Below are positions 31,818 through 40,697 of a DNA stretch of 64,000 nucleotides, in pieces. The notes beneath the pieces were generated by a model, which saw only the letters and a list, made by a program, of their open reading frames with translations, did not search any database and was not told where the DNA came from. This DNA is from Methylobacterium sp. Leaf118 (GTDB taxonomy: Bacteria; Pseudomonadota; Alphaproteobacteria; Rhizobiales; Beijerinckiaceae): the NCBI RefSeq assembly GCF_920984675.1, contig NZ_CAKLBV010000014.1, positions 1-64,000 of the forward strand, in the 5' to 3' direction. Position 1 is the first letter of the stretch; the number at the start of each line of letters is the position of its first letter. Both the position numbers and the translations under genes were made by a program.

Positions 31818-31972
31818 CGGTGACAGACCTGCATACGCACCTGCTCAAGATGGAGCGATGGCAGCGTGAGGCCGCCAGAAAGCAACGCGATATGGCGCTC
31901 ATACACACCGTGACCCGACAGCAGCTCCGACACGCCGAGAGGCAGGCCCGCAAGCGCCGACCGACCGCCTGA
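31814..31972 (+). CDS. Hypothetical small basic protein (52 aa)
   Basis: GTG start at 31814, GTGA-coupled to the HNH gene. One charged helix (MERWQREAARKQRDMALIHT). Unknown. Confidence 0.45.
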   Translation: MTVTDLHTHLLKMERWQREAARKQRDMALIHTVTRQQLRHAERQARKRRPTA

Positions 31973-31990
31973 CCCGAGAGGGGAGCCGTA

Positions 31991-32218
31991 ATGACGAAAG
32001 ACCTTGGCCATGACGTGCGGCGCCTGCGGCTCGAGCCAAGCGACCTGGTAGTCATAACGATCCCGCAGGCTTTGAACCGCGAGCAGTTCGAGGTCGTGCA
32101 TCAGCTCGCTACGAAGGCTTTCGATCACCTCTCGTTCAAGCCGCGCGTCCTGGTTCTCGACGATGGCGCAGACCTGAAAGTCGTGAGTGCTGAGGAGGCG
32201 CCTGCGCTCGCCGACTGA
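31991..32218 (+). CDS. Hypothetical prophage protein (75 aa)
   Basis: MTKDLGHDVRRLRLEPSDLV, VITIPQALNREQFEVVHQLA and PRVLVLDDGADLKVVSAEEA. Alternating strand-helix-strand pattern; no family recognised. RBS gaggggag upstream. Confidence 0.55.
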   Translation: MTKDLGHDVRRLRLEPSDLVVITIPQALNREQFEVVHQLATKAFDHLSFKPRVLVLDDGADLKVVSAEEAPALAD

Positions 32219-32359
32219 GAGGGAGGGGAGGGGTCAAAAGTCTAGGCGGAAAGGGGATGGCTACCGCATGGGGTCCCCTTCGCAGGTTTTTGCTAAGGTG
32301 TCGGGGTCGTGGGGCTTCTGGTCAATCGCAGGGTTGGCCACTGAGAAATTTCGCAATCC
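32219..32359. promoter_or_regulatory. Candidate cos/packaging-initiation region
   Basis: A 141-base gap between the HNH cassette and terminase containing gggaggggaggggtcaaaag, taccgcatggggtccccttc and gcaggtttttgctaagg. Similar gggtcaaaag/ggggtcccctt stretches precede terminase genes in many HK97-type prophages as I recall, so a cos or pac site is likely here, but the cut site cannot be set by eye. Confidence 0.4.
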
Positions 32360-32938
32360 ATGACAGACCTTACCGACAAACAAGCCCGTTTCGTTCGCGA
32401 GTACCTCGTGGATCTTAACGCGAAGCAGGCTGCGATCCGCGCAGGATACAGCGCCCGATCCGCAGAGGTTGAGGGATCGCGCCTGCTAAAGAATGCTAAG
32501 GTGGCTGCGGCCATCGCGCGTGAGCGCCGGGCGGTCTCCAATCGGACTGGGATCACGCCCGAGCGAGTTCTGATGGAGTTGGCGAAGTTCGGCTTCGCCG
32601 ACATCCGGAAGGTCATCAAATGGCGGGCACTCGTCACCGAGATTGAGGAGGACGAGGACGGCGAGCCCGTTCTCCGAACTACGAACCAGGTGGTGCTGGT
32701 CGACAGCGACAAGATCGACGCCGACACAGCCGCTGCCATCACCGAGATCTCGCAGACCAAAGACGGGGCGCTGAAAGTGAAGCTCGTCGACAAGCGCGCT
32801 GCCTTGGTCGACATCGGGCGGCACCTCGGCATGTTCAAATCCGGCTCAGCACCTTCGGACGAGTCGGGCGAGGCCTCGCAGAAGCCCAGCGCTGGCAAGT
32901 CCTCGGGGGATGATGGCTGGGACGGGCTGCTACAGTGA
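32360..32938 (+). CDS. terS: Terminase small subunit
   Basis: 192 residues. LTDKQARFVREYLVDLNAKQ, AAIRAGYSARSAEVEGSRLL and KNAKVAAAIARER form the Terminase_2 HTH domain that recognises the packaging site. The middle part forms the oligomerisation region. Its last 4 bases overlap the large-subunit start. Confidence 0.92.
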   Translation: MTDLTDKQARFVREYLVDLNAKQAAIRAGYSARSAEVEGSRLLKNAKVAAAIARERRAVSNRTGITPERVLMELAKFGFADIRKVIKWRALVTEIEEDEDGEPVLRTTNQVVLVDSDKIDADTAAAITEISQTKDGALKVKLVDKRAALVDIGRHLGMFKSGSAPSDESGEASQKPSAGKSSGDDGWDGLLQ

Positions 32939-34614
32939 ACCCCTGGTCATGCGCGTGTCCTGACTGGGAAGCGCGGATACGGGGTCTGCGGTCTCTCCTC
33001 CCTGATCTGCCCCTGATTCAGTCGGAGGCCGCCAAGGGTGTAGCCATCTTCAACCGGCTGCGACTGCCTGATGTCGCTGGTCAGCCCGAACTGAAGCACG
33101 CAGCCGGCGACTGGATGCGCGACCTCGTCGGCGCACTCTTCGGCTCTTACGACCCAGAAGCGAAGGCCCGGCATCTCCGCGAATTCTTCGTAATGGTGCC
33201 GAAGAAGCAGAGTAAGACGACCGGTGGCGCGGCCATCATGGTCACCGCCATCTTGATGAACCGGAGACCCAGAGCCGAGTTTCTGATCGTGGCTCCGACG
33301 CAAGAGGTGTCCGAACTCGCGTTCCGGCAGGCGGCCGGCATGATCGAGGCGGACCCGGTCCTGGCGCTTAAGTTCCACGTCCAGGACTACAACAAGAAGA
33401 TCACATATCGTCCGACCGGCGCCTTCCTGAAGGTGAAGTCGTTTGATCCGAAGATCGTCGTTGGATCAAAGCCAACGGGTATCCTCCTCGACGAGCTTCA
33501 CGTCATTGCCGAGCACAAGGATGCAGACCGCGTGCTCGGCCAGCTTCGCGGCGGGATGATTTCTCAGCCTGAGGCTTTCTTGCTCACGATCACAACGCAA
33601 TCGGAGCGTCCGCCATCAGGGGTGTTCCGGTCTGAGTTGCATAAAGCGCGGGCGGTTCGCGACGGAGCGCTGACGAACTCGCTTCTTCTGCCGCTCCTCT
33701 ATGAGATGCCAGAGGGCACCGACTGGAAGAACCCCGCCAATTGGTCGATGGTGACGCCGAACGCCGGCAAGTCCATCACGGTTGAGCGGCTGATCCCGGA
33801 CTTTCAGGCCGCCGATCAGGCGGGTGAGCAGGAGCTTCGACGCTGGGCAACCCAGCACCTCAACGTCGAGATCGGGCTCGCCCTACGGTCTGACCGCTGG
33901 CCTGGCGCCGAGTTCTGGAAGCGCGCCGCAGAGCTCGGCGGCCTCACCCTGGAGGATCTGCTCAAACGCTCCGAGGTCGTCTGCATCGGCATCGACGGCG
34001 GCGGCCTGGACGATCTCTTCGGCCTCGCCGTGGTGGGGCGCGACCGCATCACCCGGGGATGGCTCGCCTGGACCCATGCATGGTGCCACCGCGGCGTGCT
34101 GGACCGGCGCAAGAGCATCGCGGCGAAGCTGCGGGAGTTCGACGCTGCGGACGAGCTGACCATCGTCGATGACGAACTCGCGGACATCTCCGAGATCGTC
34201 GAGATCGCCGAGCGCGTGAAGGATGCCGGCCTGCTGGCCTGTGTCGGCGTCGACCCGGCCGGGCTCGGCGAGCTGATTGAGGCCTTCGCGGAGATCGGCA
34301 TCACGCAGGAGAGCAAGCTCCTGACCGGCGTCAGCCAAGGCTACGGGCTGATGAACGCGATCAAGACGGCAGAGCGAAAGCTGGCCTCCGGCACGCTCCG
34401 CCATTCGGGCTCCAGCCTCGCCGCATGGTGTGTGGGCAACCTGAAGATCGAACCGACGGCCACCGCGATCCGGGCGACGAAGCAGAACGCAGGCGACGCC
34501 AAAATCGACGTGGTGATGGCGCTGTTCAACGCCGTCGCCCTGATGGCGACGAACCCCGAGCCGGCCAGCACCTCCGACCCGAGCGACTTCCTTCGGGAAC
34601 CGCTGTTCGCCTGA
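32935..34614 (+). CDS. terL: Terminase large subunit
   Basis: 559 residues from the GTG at 32935. N-terminal ATPase: Walker A variant FFVMVPKKQSKTTGGAA and Walker B GILLDELH. C-terminal nuclease: CIGIDGGGLDDLFGLAVVGR and VGVDPAGLGELIEAF plus KIDVVMALFNAVALM supply the acidic residues. Motor and nuclease for packaging DNA into proheads. It belongs to the P27-like/HK97-type terminases. Confidence 0.93.
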   Translation: MNPWSCACPDWEARIRGLRSLLPDLPLIQSEAAKGVAIFNRLRLPDVAGQPELKHAAGDWMRDLVGALFGSYDPEAKARHLREFFVMVPKKQSKTTGGAAIMVTAILMNRRPRAEFLIVAPTQEVSELAFRQAAGMIEADPVLALKFHVQDYNKKITYRPTGAFLKVKSFDPKIVVGSKPTGILLDELHVIAEHKDADRVLGQLRGGMISQPEAFLLTITTQSERPPSGVFRSELHKARAVRDGALTNSLLLPLLYEMPEGTDWKNPANWSMVTPNAGKSITVERLIPDFQAADQAGEQELRRWATQHLNVEIGLALRSDRWPGAEFWKRAAELGGLTLEDLLKRSEVVCIGIDGGGLDDLFGLAVVGRDRITRGWLAWTHAWCHRGVLDRRKSIAAKLREFDAADELTIVDDELADISEIVEIAERVKDAGLLACVGVDPAGLGELIEAFAEIGITQESKLLTGVSQGYGLMNAIKTAERKLASGTLRHSGSSLAAWCVGNLKIEPTATAIRATKQNAGDAKIDVVMALFNAVALMATNPEPASTSDPSDFLREPLFA

Positions 34615-34624
34615 AAGGCACCGC

Positions 34625-35980
34625 ATGGGCCTCTTCCGAAAGGCGGTGATGACGCTCGCCTCGGGCCTGCGGCTGACCGACCCTCAATTGATGCGCTACG
34701 TCGGCGTCGAGGCGGCGCATTCCGGTGAGAAGGTGACGCCGGAGACGGCGCTGACCCTCGACGCGTTCTGGGCGTGCGTTTGGCTCATCGCGCAGACGAT
34801 CGCGACGCTCCCGTTGATGCTCTACGAGGCGGGAGAGGGCGATGGCGAGGCGAAGCTCGCCAAGGATCATCCGCTCTACCGCGTAATCCACGACCAGCCC
34901 AACGCGGACATGACGGCGGTTGAGTTCTGGACCGCCCTAGTGGCGTGCAAGCTGATCTGGGGGAACGGGTACGCCGCGATCGAGACGCGTAGCGACGGCT
35001 CGGTGATCGCACTCGAGCCGCTGCTGCCGAGCCTGATGCAGGTGCAGCGCCAGCAGGACGGCTCGCGGACTTACACGTACACGTTCGATGGGCAGACGAC
35101 GGTCTACCAAGAGGAGAACATCCTCCACCTTAAGGGTTTCTCGCTCGACGGGCTGACGGGCCTGTCCGTCGTATCGACCGCGCGGCACAGCCTGGGCGCC
35201 GCGCTCGGCGCCGAGCGGGTTGCCGGCACCACGTTCAAGAACGGAATGCGCCCCTCCGGCGTGTTCATGGCGCCGGCCTACCTGAACAAGGACCAGCGCA
35301 CCGACGCCAAGGCCTACCTGACCGAGTTTCAGGGCGCGCAGAACACCGGCAAGGTGCCGGTCCTTGAGGGTGGGTGGAAGTGGGAGGCCCTGACCCTCTC
35401 GCCGGCCGACGCCGAGCTGCTGGCGACGCGGGGCTTCAACGTCGAGACGGTGTGTCGGTGGTTCCGGGTCAACCCGAGCCTCGTCGGGCACACCGAAAAG
35501 ACGACGACCTGGGGCACCGGCCTCGAGCAGATCAACCTCGGCTTCCTGACCTACACCCTGCGAACTCACCTCAAGGAGATCGAGCAGGCGCTCGGTATGC
35601 GGTGCCTGCGGCCGGGCGAGCGCGGGCGCTTCTACGCCGAGTTCAACGTCGAGGGCTTGCTCCGGGCGGACTCGAAGGGCCGGGCCGAGTTCCTGCGCGG
35701 CATGGTGAACGGCACGATCTACACGCCGAACGACGCCCGCCGGTACGAGAACCTGCCGCCGGTCGAGGGCGGCGATCACCTGATGATCCAGGGCGCGATG
35801 ATGCCGCTGGACGTGCTGGTGGAGCAGGCCGCTTTGGCCGCCGCGCAGATGATGATTGACGCGCAGGCCGCGGCTGAAGGCGACGCCGACGACCCCGACG
35901 AGGCCACCGACGACGAGATCGACGCCGTCACGGACGACGATCTTAAGGGCCTCTTCTCGGCGGATCTGCTGAGGGGCTGA
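34625..35980 (+). CDS. Portal protein, HK97 family
   Basis: 451 residues. AHSGEKVTPETALTLDAFWA, HPLYRVIHDQPNADMTAVEF, LIWGNGYAAIETRSDGSVIA and EENILHLKGFSLDGLTGLSV are standard portal signatures; VCRWFRVNPSLVGHTEKTTT lies in the clip/crown half. The acidic C-terminus (DADDPDEATDDEIDAVTDDD) is frequent in portals. Forms the dodecameric entry pore at one capsid vertex. Confidence 0.93.
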   Translation: MGLFRKAVMTLASGLRLTDPQLMRYVGVEAAHSGEKVTPETALTLDAFWACVWLIAQTIATLPLMLYEAGEGDGEAKLAKDHPLYRVIHDQPNADMTAVEFWTALVACKLIWGNGYAAIETRSDGSVIALEPLLPSLMQVQRQQDGSRTYTYTFDGQTTVYQEENILHLKGFSLDGLTGLSVVSTARHSLGAALGAERVAGTTFKNGMRPSGVFMAPAYLNKDQRTDAKAYLTEFQGAQNTGKVPVLEGGWKWEALTLSPADAELLATRGFNVETVCRWFRVNPSLVGHTEKTTTWGTGLEQINLGFLTYTLRTHLKEIEQALGMRCLRPGERGRFYAEFNVEGLLRADSKGRAEFLRGMVNGTIYTPNDARRYENLPPVEGGDHLMIQGAMMPLDVLVEQAALAAAQMMIDAQAAAEGDADDPDEATDDEIDAVTDDDLKGLFSADLLRG

Positions 35981-36879
35981 TGGCTCGCACATCGAAGGGA
36001 GGAGCCGGCTCGCTTGCGAGGACCGGGGTCTCCTCGGCTGTCCGAAGAGCCTTCAACGAAGCACTTCACCCACGCGGCGCGCGCGGGCAGTTCAAGGACA
36101 AGCCTGGCGCCGGCAACGATGCCCCGAAGGCACCCAGGAAGCCGCGGGCCGCGGCAGCGAAGAAGGCGCTGGTCGGTGAGACTGCGCTCAAGACCTCCGG
36201 CGTCTCGGCCAATGACACGATCGAGGTGCTGTCGAAGCGGGTGCGGGCCTACCAGGGCAAGGCCACGGTCCGCGAGTTCGTCGAAACCCACCCGAAGGGC
36301 CGAGCCTACGCGCTGCGGAAGCTCGCTGCCGACCAGAAGAAAGGCGTCATCGGGTTCAAGGGCGCAGCGTCTGCGGCAGGCCAAGGGCCCAGCAACACTT
36401 CTGGCGCACCAGCTTTGCAGGCGCGCTTGTCGACGCAGGCCGTGGCCCAGCCGGGCCAGCGCCTTGCTCTGGTCAACGTGCGGAAGCTGGACGCGGAATG
36501 GCAGAAGGACACGGATTTCCGCATCAAGCCCGCTGCCCCAGGCGTTAACGGCAAGCTCGACCGCGCCAAGGACTTCCTGAGCAATCTGACCCCGGACCGG
36601 ACCTTCAACGCACCGATCCTCGGCGTCACCAACGACATGCTGGGCTTTGAGGACGGACGGCACCGGTTCGCGGCGATGCGCGATCTGGGGCTCACCTACG
36701 CGCCGGTTTCGATGGACCGGGAGAGCTACGCGAACGCCCGAAAGCGCGGGTTGTTGGCGCCCCGAGGCGCCTCAGGGGTCAAGACCGCGGAGGAAGAGGC
36801 GGACGAGGACGCGCACGGGGCCGGGGACGGCACGGTCGCCGGACTCCCACCGGCTCACGGCGCTGCGATCAACCTCTAG
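35980..36879 (+). CDS. ParB-like-domain protein between portal and protease (299 aa)
   Basis: N-terminus EALHPRGARGQFKDKPG is the HPR-x-x-GQF motif often found in phage head-associated proteins. Residues about 155-260 (GQRLALVNVRKLDAEWQKDT, TFNAPILGVTNDMLGFEDGR, HRFAAMRDLGLTYAPVSMDR) look like a ParB/sulfiredoxin-fold domain with the GRHRFAA box. The last 35 codons overlap a reverse-strand HTH gene and look like random sequence. An effector or nuclease delivered with the head is possible; not proven. Confidence 0.6.
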   Translation: MARTSKGGAGSLARTGVSSAVRRAFNEALHPRGARGQFKDKPGAGNDAPKAPRKPRAAAAKKALVGETALKTSGVSANDTIEVLSKRVRAYQGKATVREFVETHPKGRAYALRKLAADQKKGVIGFKGAASAAGQGPSNTSGAPALQARLSTQAVAQPGQRLALVNVRKLDAEWQKDTDFRIKPAAPGVNGKLDRAKDFLSNLTPDRTFNAPILGVTNDMLGFEDGRHRFAAMRDLGLTYAPVSMDRESYANARKRGLLAPRGASGVKTAEEEADEDAHGAGDGTVAGLPPAHGAAINL

Positions 36880-36948
36880 ACGCTCGGCGAACAGCGACAC
36901 GCTGAAGCCCAGCCGCTCGCGGGCGGCGCGGAGTTCGACGCCGGTCAC
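36772..36948 (-). CDS. Small XRE-type HTH protein (58 aa), GTG start
   Basis: GTG at 36948 overlaps the stop of the upstream reverse-strand gene as GTGA. It reads MTGVELRAARERLGFSVSLF, AERLEVDRSAVSRWESGDRA and VPGPVRVLVRLFLRGLDP, a complete five-helix XRE fold with the typical ELRAARERLG start and SRWESG recognition helix. It overlaps the 3' end of the forward ParB-like gene by 108 bases. Likely repressor of its own operon at the dyad 37274-37296. Confidence 0.75.
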   Translation of the reverse strand: MTGVELRAARERLGFSVSLFAERLEVDRSAVSRWESGDRAVPGPVRVLVRLFLRGLDP

Positions 36949-37259
36949 AGCGCGCCCGCAAGCGCGAGGCCTTCGTCGAGATCGTAGGCGCGGCCCGTGA
37001 AGGTGCGGGCGCCCTTGGCGTAAGCAGGCCAGAGGCCAGCATCTTCGATGGCGAGTTGCAGGCCCTTCAGCGTCTCAACGCCGAAGCCTTCGCGGGTCAG
37101 CCGGGCTCGCTGACGCGGGGCAGTCTCGGCGAGCATGGCGAAGGCGCCTTCGGCCTCGTCGTAGGCGGCAGCGAGAGGGGCAGGCAGCGCGGCGCCGTAG
37201 AAGCGGGTCATGACCCAGCGGCGGGTAGCGCGGATGGCGGCTTCGGTCTGAGTGTGCAT
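36945..37259 (-). CDS. Partner gene of the XRE protein (104 aa, unknown)
   Basis: ATG at 37259 behind acggag; an in-frame ATG 27 bases upstream lies within the promoter/operator. MHTQTEAAIRATRRWVMTRF, YGAALPAPLAAAYDEAEGAF and LQLAIEDAGLWPAYAKGART. Helical, no family recognised. Order (unknown gene, then small HTH, autoregulated) resembles reverse-order toxin-antitoxin pairs but also simple moron regulators. Confidence 0.65.
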   Translation of the reverse strand: MHTQTEAAIRATRRWVMTRFYGAALPAPLAAAYDEAEGAFAMLAETAPRQRARLTREGFGVETLKGLQLAIEDAGLWPAYAKGARTFTGRAYDLDEGLALAGAL

Positions 37260-37273
37260 CGGTCGGCTCCGTG

Positions 37274-37313
37274 TTGGCAAGTACAATATGTGCCAATGGC
37301 ACGGCTACGTCAA
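37274..37313 (-). promoter_or_regulatory. Reverse-strand promoter with dyad operator
   Basis: TTGACG (37313-37308), 17-base spacer, CATATT (37290-37285): a good sigma-70 promoter pointing at the 104-aa gene. The dyad ttggca (37274-37279)...tgccaa (37291-37296) straddles the -10 box, fitting autorepression by the HTH protein of the same operon. Confidence 0.7.
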
Positions 37314-37335
37314 GCGAATACTTGAGAGTTGCAGC

Positions 37336-37566
37336 ATGATCCGTGATTTTCTTGCGCGAAGGGCGCGCGGGCTGCGCTCGCTGCTGGTTCGCGCCGCCCC
37401 CGAGACCCGTCTCGTCTACGGCGCGCAGCCCGGTCGGCTGTGGGATCTCCACCGCAAGCAGTGGGTGGACGACGCCGAGAGCTACCGCCCGGTGCCGGCG
37501 GGTCGCGGCGGCACTGACTTCAGCCTGTACGGCCCGGTTTACCGCGCCGTCGGCGGCCCTGCCTAA
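37336..37566 (+). CDS. Hypothetical small prophage protein (76 aa)
   Basis: ATG 37336 (MIRDFLARRARGLRSLLVRA). Basic N-terminal helix, then DLHRKQWVDDAESYRPVPAG. No family recognised. Lies between the reverse-strand promoter and the protease gene. Confidence 0.45.
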   Translation: MIRDFLARRARGLRSLLVRAAPETRLVYGAQPGRLWDLHRKQWVDDAESYRPVPAGRGGTDFSLYGPVYRAVGGPA

Positions 37567-37586
37567 ACCAACCAAGGATCGAGCCG

Positions 37587-38477
37587 ATGACAGACATCTT
37601 CGTCGCGCCGTTCGAGGTGAAGAGCACGGGCTCGGCGGACAATGGCGAGTTCGAGGGCTACGGTGCCGTCTTCGGTAATGTGGACTGGCATGGCGATGTC
37701 ATCGTGCCGGGCGCCTTCACCGCCGGGCTTGCGGAGCGGAAGGCCGCGGGCCGACGCGTCGCCATGCACCTCAACCACGGCCTGCCGCAGTTGCTCGGCC
37801 GCCGCGGCGTCGGCGTCTGGACCCACATCGCTGAAGACAGCCGCGGCTTGGAGGTGAAGGGCAAGATCTCGGGGATGAACACCGAGACCGGCCGCGTGCT
37901 GTACGAGGGCATCAAGGACGGCGCGCTTCCTGGCCTCTCAATCGGCTACGCCGTGCGTCCGAACGGCGCGGAGTTCGGCACCAAGGCCGCAGCCATCGCG
38001 AAGGGCGCCCGCCGCCTGCTCCGCGACGTGGGCTTGGAAGAGATCAGCATCGTCGATACCCCGTCGAACGCCCAGAGCCTCGTGCTTCAGGTGAAAGCGC
38101 AGAGTGTCATCGTCGATAGCGACCGTGCCCGCGCCGGTATCGCGGCGCTCATGGCCCTGCACCAGCGCTCCATGACCGGCCACGCCGCGCCGACGACCGC
38201 TGACCGGGCCGAATTCCTGTCACACCTTCAGGACCTGCAGGATGCCATGGGCGGTCCGCTTCCTGATGCCGGCACGAAAGCCGTGCCGACCACCATTCGC
38301 GAGTTCGAGGCTACCCTACGGGATGTAGGGTTCTCGCACGCGCAGGCCCGCGACATCGCCGCCGCGGGCTTTCCCAAGACGCAGGCTCGGGATGAGCCGG
38401 GCGGACAGGCGAGCCCCCCCGAGGCGAAATCCGCGCTCAGCGAACTGCTGGCCGAGATCGCCGCCTTCAAGCTCTGA
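37587..38477 (+). CDS. Prohead protease, HK97 family (S78)
   Basis: 296 residues. FEGYGAVFGNVDWHGDVIVP, the catalytic His region VAMHLNHGLPQLLGR, and the Ser nucleophile in GALPGLSIGYAVRP, followed by LEEISIVDTPSNAQS. Processes the capsid N-terminal delta domain during head maturation. The C-terminal 100 residues (helical, FSHAQARDIAAAGF) may act as scaffold, as in fused protease-scaffold proteins. Confidence 0.93.
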   Translation: MTDIFVAPFEVKSTGSADNGEFEGYGAVFGNVDWHGDVIVPGAFTAGLAERKAAGRRVAMHLNHGLPQLLGRRGVGVWTHIAEDSRGLEVKGKISGMNTETGRVLYEGIKDGALPGLSIGYAVRPNGAEFGTKAAAIAKGARRLLRDVGLEEISIVDTPSNAQSLVLQVKAQSVIVDSDRARAGIAALMALHQRSMTGHAAPTTADRAEFLSHLQDLQDAMGGPLPDAGTKAVPTTIREFEATLRDVGFSHAQARDIAAAGFPKTQARDEPGGQASPPEAKSALSELLAEIAAFKL

Positions 38478-38494
38478 TCCCAGGACATCTGACC

Positions 38495-39856
38495 ATGAAG
38501 ACCCACCCCCTGCGTGCCGGGGCGATCCCGGCTGCCTTCCACGCCTCGTTCCTCGCCAACTGCGGGATCGGCGGCATCCGTGTCGCGCTGGAGAAGCCCG
38601 ATGGCGGTGCCGCCGCCGCCGCCGGTGCCATGGCGGGCGCTGGCGAGGCCGAGTTCAAGGCCGCCGCTGCCAACCTCAAGACCATCGGCGACGAGGTGAA
38701 GCGCCTCGCCGAAGGCGCCCTTTCCGAGGCCAAGAACGCCGGCAAGCTCAGCGACGAGACCAAGGCTGCTGTCGACGGCAAGCTCGGCGAACTCGTGAAG
38801 GAGATGAAGGCGTTTGACGGGCGCCTTGCCGATGCCGAGCAGAAGGCGGCCCGTCGCGGCGGCCCCGGCGGCGGCGAGCAGATCGAACTCAAGACCCTCG
38901 GCCAGCACTTCGCCGACAGCGAGGGCTTCAAGGCGATCAAGGAAAACGGCGCCGGCTTCCGTGGCAACGTCCGCGCGACCGTCGAGACGAAGGCGATGCT
39001 GACCGTACCCGGCGTGACGGGTTCGACGACCTCGCTGTCGAACTCCATCATCCAGGCGGACCGCCGCGGCATCGTCAATCTGCCGGATCGCACGCTGCGG
39101 GTGCGTGACCTCATCACCCCCGGCCAGACCAACTCGAACAACATCGAGTACCCGGTGGAGACCACCTACACCAACGCCGCGGCGATGGTGGCGGAGGGCG
39201 CCAAGAAGCCCGAGTCCAGTCTCGCGTTCGACATGCGGTCGGCTCCCGTCCGCACCCTGGCGCACATCTTCAAGGCCAGCCGCCAGCTTCTCGACGATGC
39301 GGCGGGCCTCGTCTCCTACATCGACGGACGGGCTCGCTACGGGCTGCGCTTCGCCGAGGAGGCGCAGATCCTGTACGGCAACGGGACGGGCCAGAACCTC
39401 GCGGGCATCATGCCCCAGGCCTCGGCCTACGCCGCGCCGTTCGCGGTCACGGGCGAGACCCCGATCGACCGGCTGCGCCTCGCGATCCTGCAGGCCACCC
39501 TCGCCCTGTACCCGGCCACCGGCATCGTCCTGAACGACACCGACTGGGCCAAGATCGAGATGATCAAGGACACCCAGGGCCGCTACCTGATCGGCAACCC
39601 GCAGGGCAACATCGCCGCCAACCTCTGGGGCCTCCCGGTCGCGACGACGCTAGCGATGACCGCCAACGACTTCCTCGTCGGCGCCTTCCGCGCGGGGGCG
39701 CAGCTCTTCGACCGCATGGCGATCGAGGTGCTGCTTTCGACCGAGAACGTCGATGACTTCGAGAAGAACATGATCACGATCCGCGCCGAGGAGCGCTTGG
39801 GCCTCGCGGTCTACCGCCCCGCCGCCTTCGTGAAGGGCGTGCTCGTCACCCCCTGA
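38495..39856 (+). CDS. Major capsid protein, HK97 fold
   Basis: 453 residues. Helical delta domain (about residues 45-130, LKTIGDEVKRLAEGALSEAK), then the mature shell protein: GVTGSTTSLSNSIIQADRRG, NNIEYPVETTYTNAAAMVAE, SRQLLDDAAGLVSYIDGRAR, YGNGTGQNLAGIMPQASAY and EERLGLAVYRPAAFVKGVLV. The usual order protease-capsid is kept. Confidence 0.95.
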   Translation: MKTHPLRAGAIPAAFHASFLANCGIGGIRVALEKPDGGAAAAAGAMAGAGEAEFKAAAANLKTIGDEVKRLAEGALSEAKNAGKLSDETKAAVDGKLGELVKEMKAFDGRLADAEQKAARRGGPGGGEQIELKTLGQHFADSEGFKAIKENGAGFRGNVRATVETKAMLTVPGVTGSTTSLSNSIIQADRRGIVNLPDRTLRVRDLITPGQTNSNNIEYPVETTYTNAAAMVAEGAKKPESSLAFDMRSAPVRTLAHIFKASRQLLDDAAGLVSYIDGRARYGLRFAEEAQILYGNGTGQNLAGIMPQASAYAAPFAVTGETPIDRLRLAILQATLALYPATGIVLNDTDWAKIEMIKDTQGRYLIGNPQGNIAANLWGLPVATTLAMTANDFLVGAFRAGAQLFDRMAIEVLLSTENVDDFEKNMITIRAEERLGLAVYRPAAFVKGVLVTP

Positions 39857-39865
39857 TCGCTTCTG

Positions 39866-40189
39866 ATGTCGATCACCTTCAACGACCGGCGGCGGCTCGC
39901 TGCCGCCGGTCCCGTCCGCCCGGGAGATGTCGCAATGGCAGAAGCCGAGACCGTCCAGGTGCAGCCGCTCACGACCTACTATGAGGGGTCGGAGCACAAG
40001 AGTGCCGTCAGCGAGCCGTATGCGGTGCCGCGCTGGCATGCCCAGGAACTCGCCGCCCAGGGCTTCGCCAAGCTCGTGGAGGGGGAGGCCGAGCCGCAGG
40101 GCAAAGAGGCCCGACCCGATGCCGCCGATGAGGGGCCCGTCGAGGAAGACGCGCGCCCTCGCGGTCGTCGCGGCACCCTGAAGATCTGA
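39866..40189 (+). CDS. Hypothetical prophage head-region protein (107 aa)
   Basis: ATG 39866 or ATG 39935 (MAEAETVQVQPLTTYYEGSE). The core YAVPRWHAQELAAQGFAKLV is followed by an acidic, then basic tail. Unrecognised; similar small proteins follow capsid genes in related prophages. Confidence 0.55.
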   Translation: MSITFNDRRRLAAAGPVRPGDVAMAEAETVQVQPLTTYYEGSEHKSAVSEPYAVPRWHAQELAAQGFAKLVEGEAEPQGKEARPDAADEGPVEEDARPRGRRGTLKI

Positions 40190-40193
40190 CCCG

Positions 40194-40697
40194 ATGCGCC
40201 GGCCTGCTCTCACTTTGGCGCTCGCCGCGACGCTGCTGGTCGCGCTGACGGCGCAGTCGAGCTACGAGCAGTGGCACACCCCAGAGGGCAAGGGGATCAT
40301 CGGACAGGTGATCTACTGCTCGACCGGGAAGCCGCGAGAGGCTGCCCCGTGCGGCAGCCTTGCGGCGCCGATGAACATCCTCAGCGCGCCGTTTCGGCGC
40401 CTGCACTCGGCTCCGATCCGCCTGAAAGCGCTCGGGACCACCCCGAAGGTGTTTCCGATCAGCCGCCCAGCTGATGCGACGACCTATCGGGTGGTCGTGC
40501 CGTGCAACGTCAACATCCGCCTCCTAGGCGCGACGAGCGCCAACGAGGTGCTGACCGACGACAACGGCGTCCTCTATCTCGCCGGGACCGACGTGACGAT
40601 GGGTACCAGCAAGCCCGACTTCATCATCGCGAAGACGACGGCGGAGCCGACGGGCGATTGCACCCCCGAGATGCACTACGGCATGGGCGGCGGCTGA
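40194..40697 (+). CDS. Secreted hypothetical protein upstream of the collagen-like gene (167 aa)
   Basis: Signal peptide [20 protein letters not shown] then [20 protein letters not shown]. Four cysteines (YCSTG, PCGSL, PCNVN, DCTPE) suggest two disulfides. C-terminal half [20 protein letters not shown] looks beta-rich. Overlaps the collagen-like gene by one base, so the pair is probably co-translated. Confidence 0.6.
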   Translation: MRRPALTLALAATLLVALTAQSSYEQWHTPEGKGIIGQVIYCSTGKPREAAPCGSLAAPMNILSAPFRRLHSAPIRLKALGTTPKVFPISRPADATTYRVVVPCNVNIRLLGATSANEVLTDDNGVLYLAGTDVTMGTSKPDFIIAKTTAEPTGDCTPEMHYGMGGG

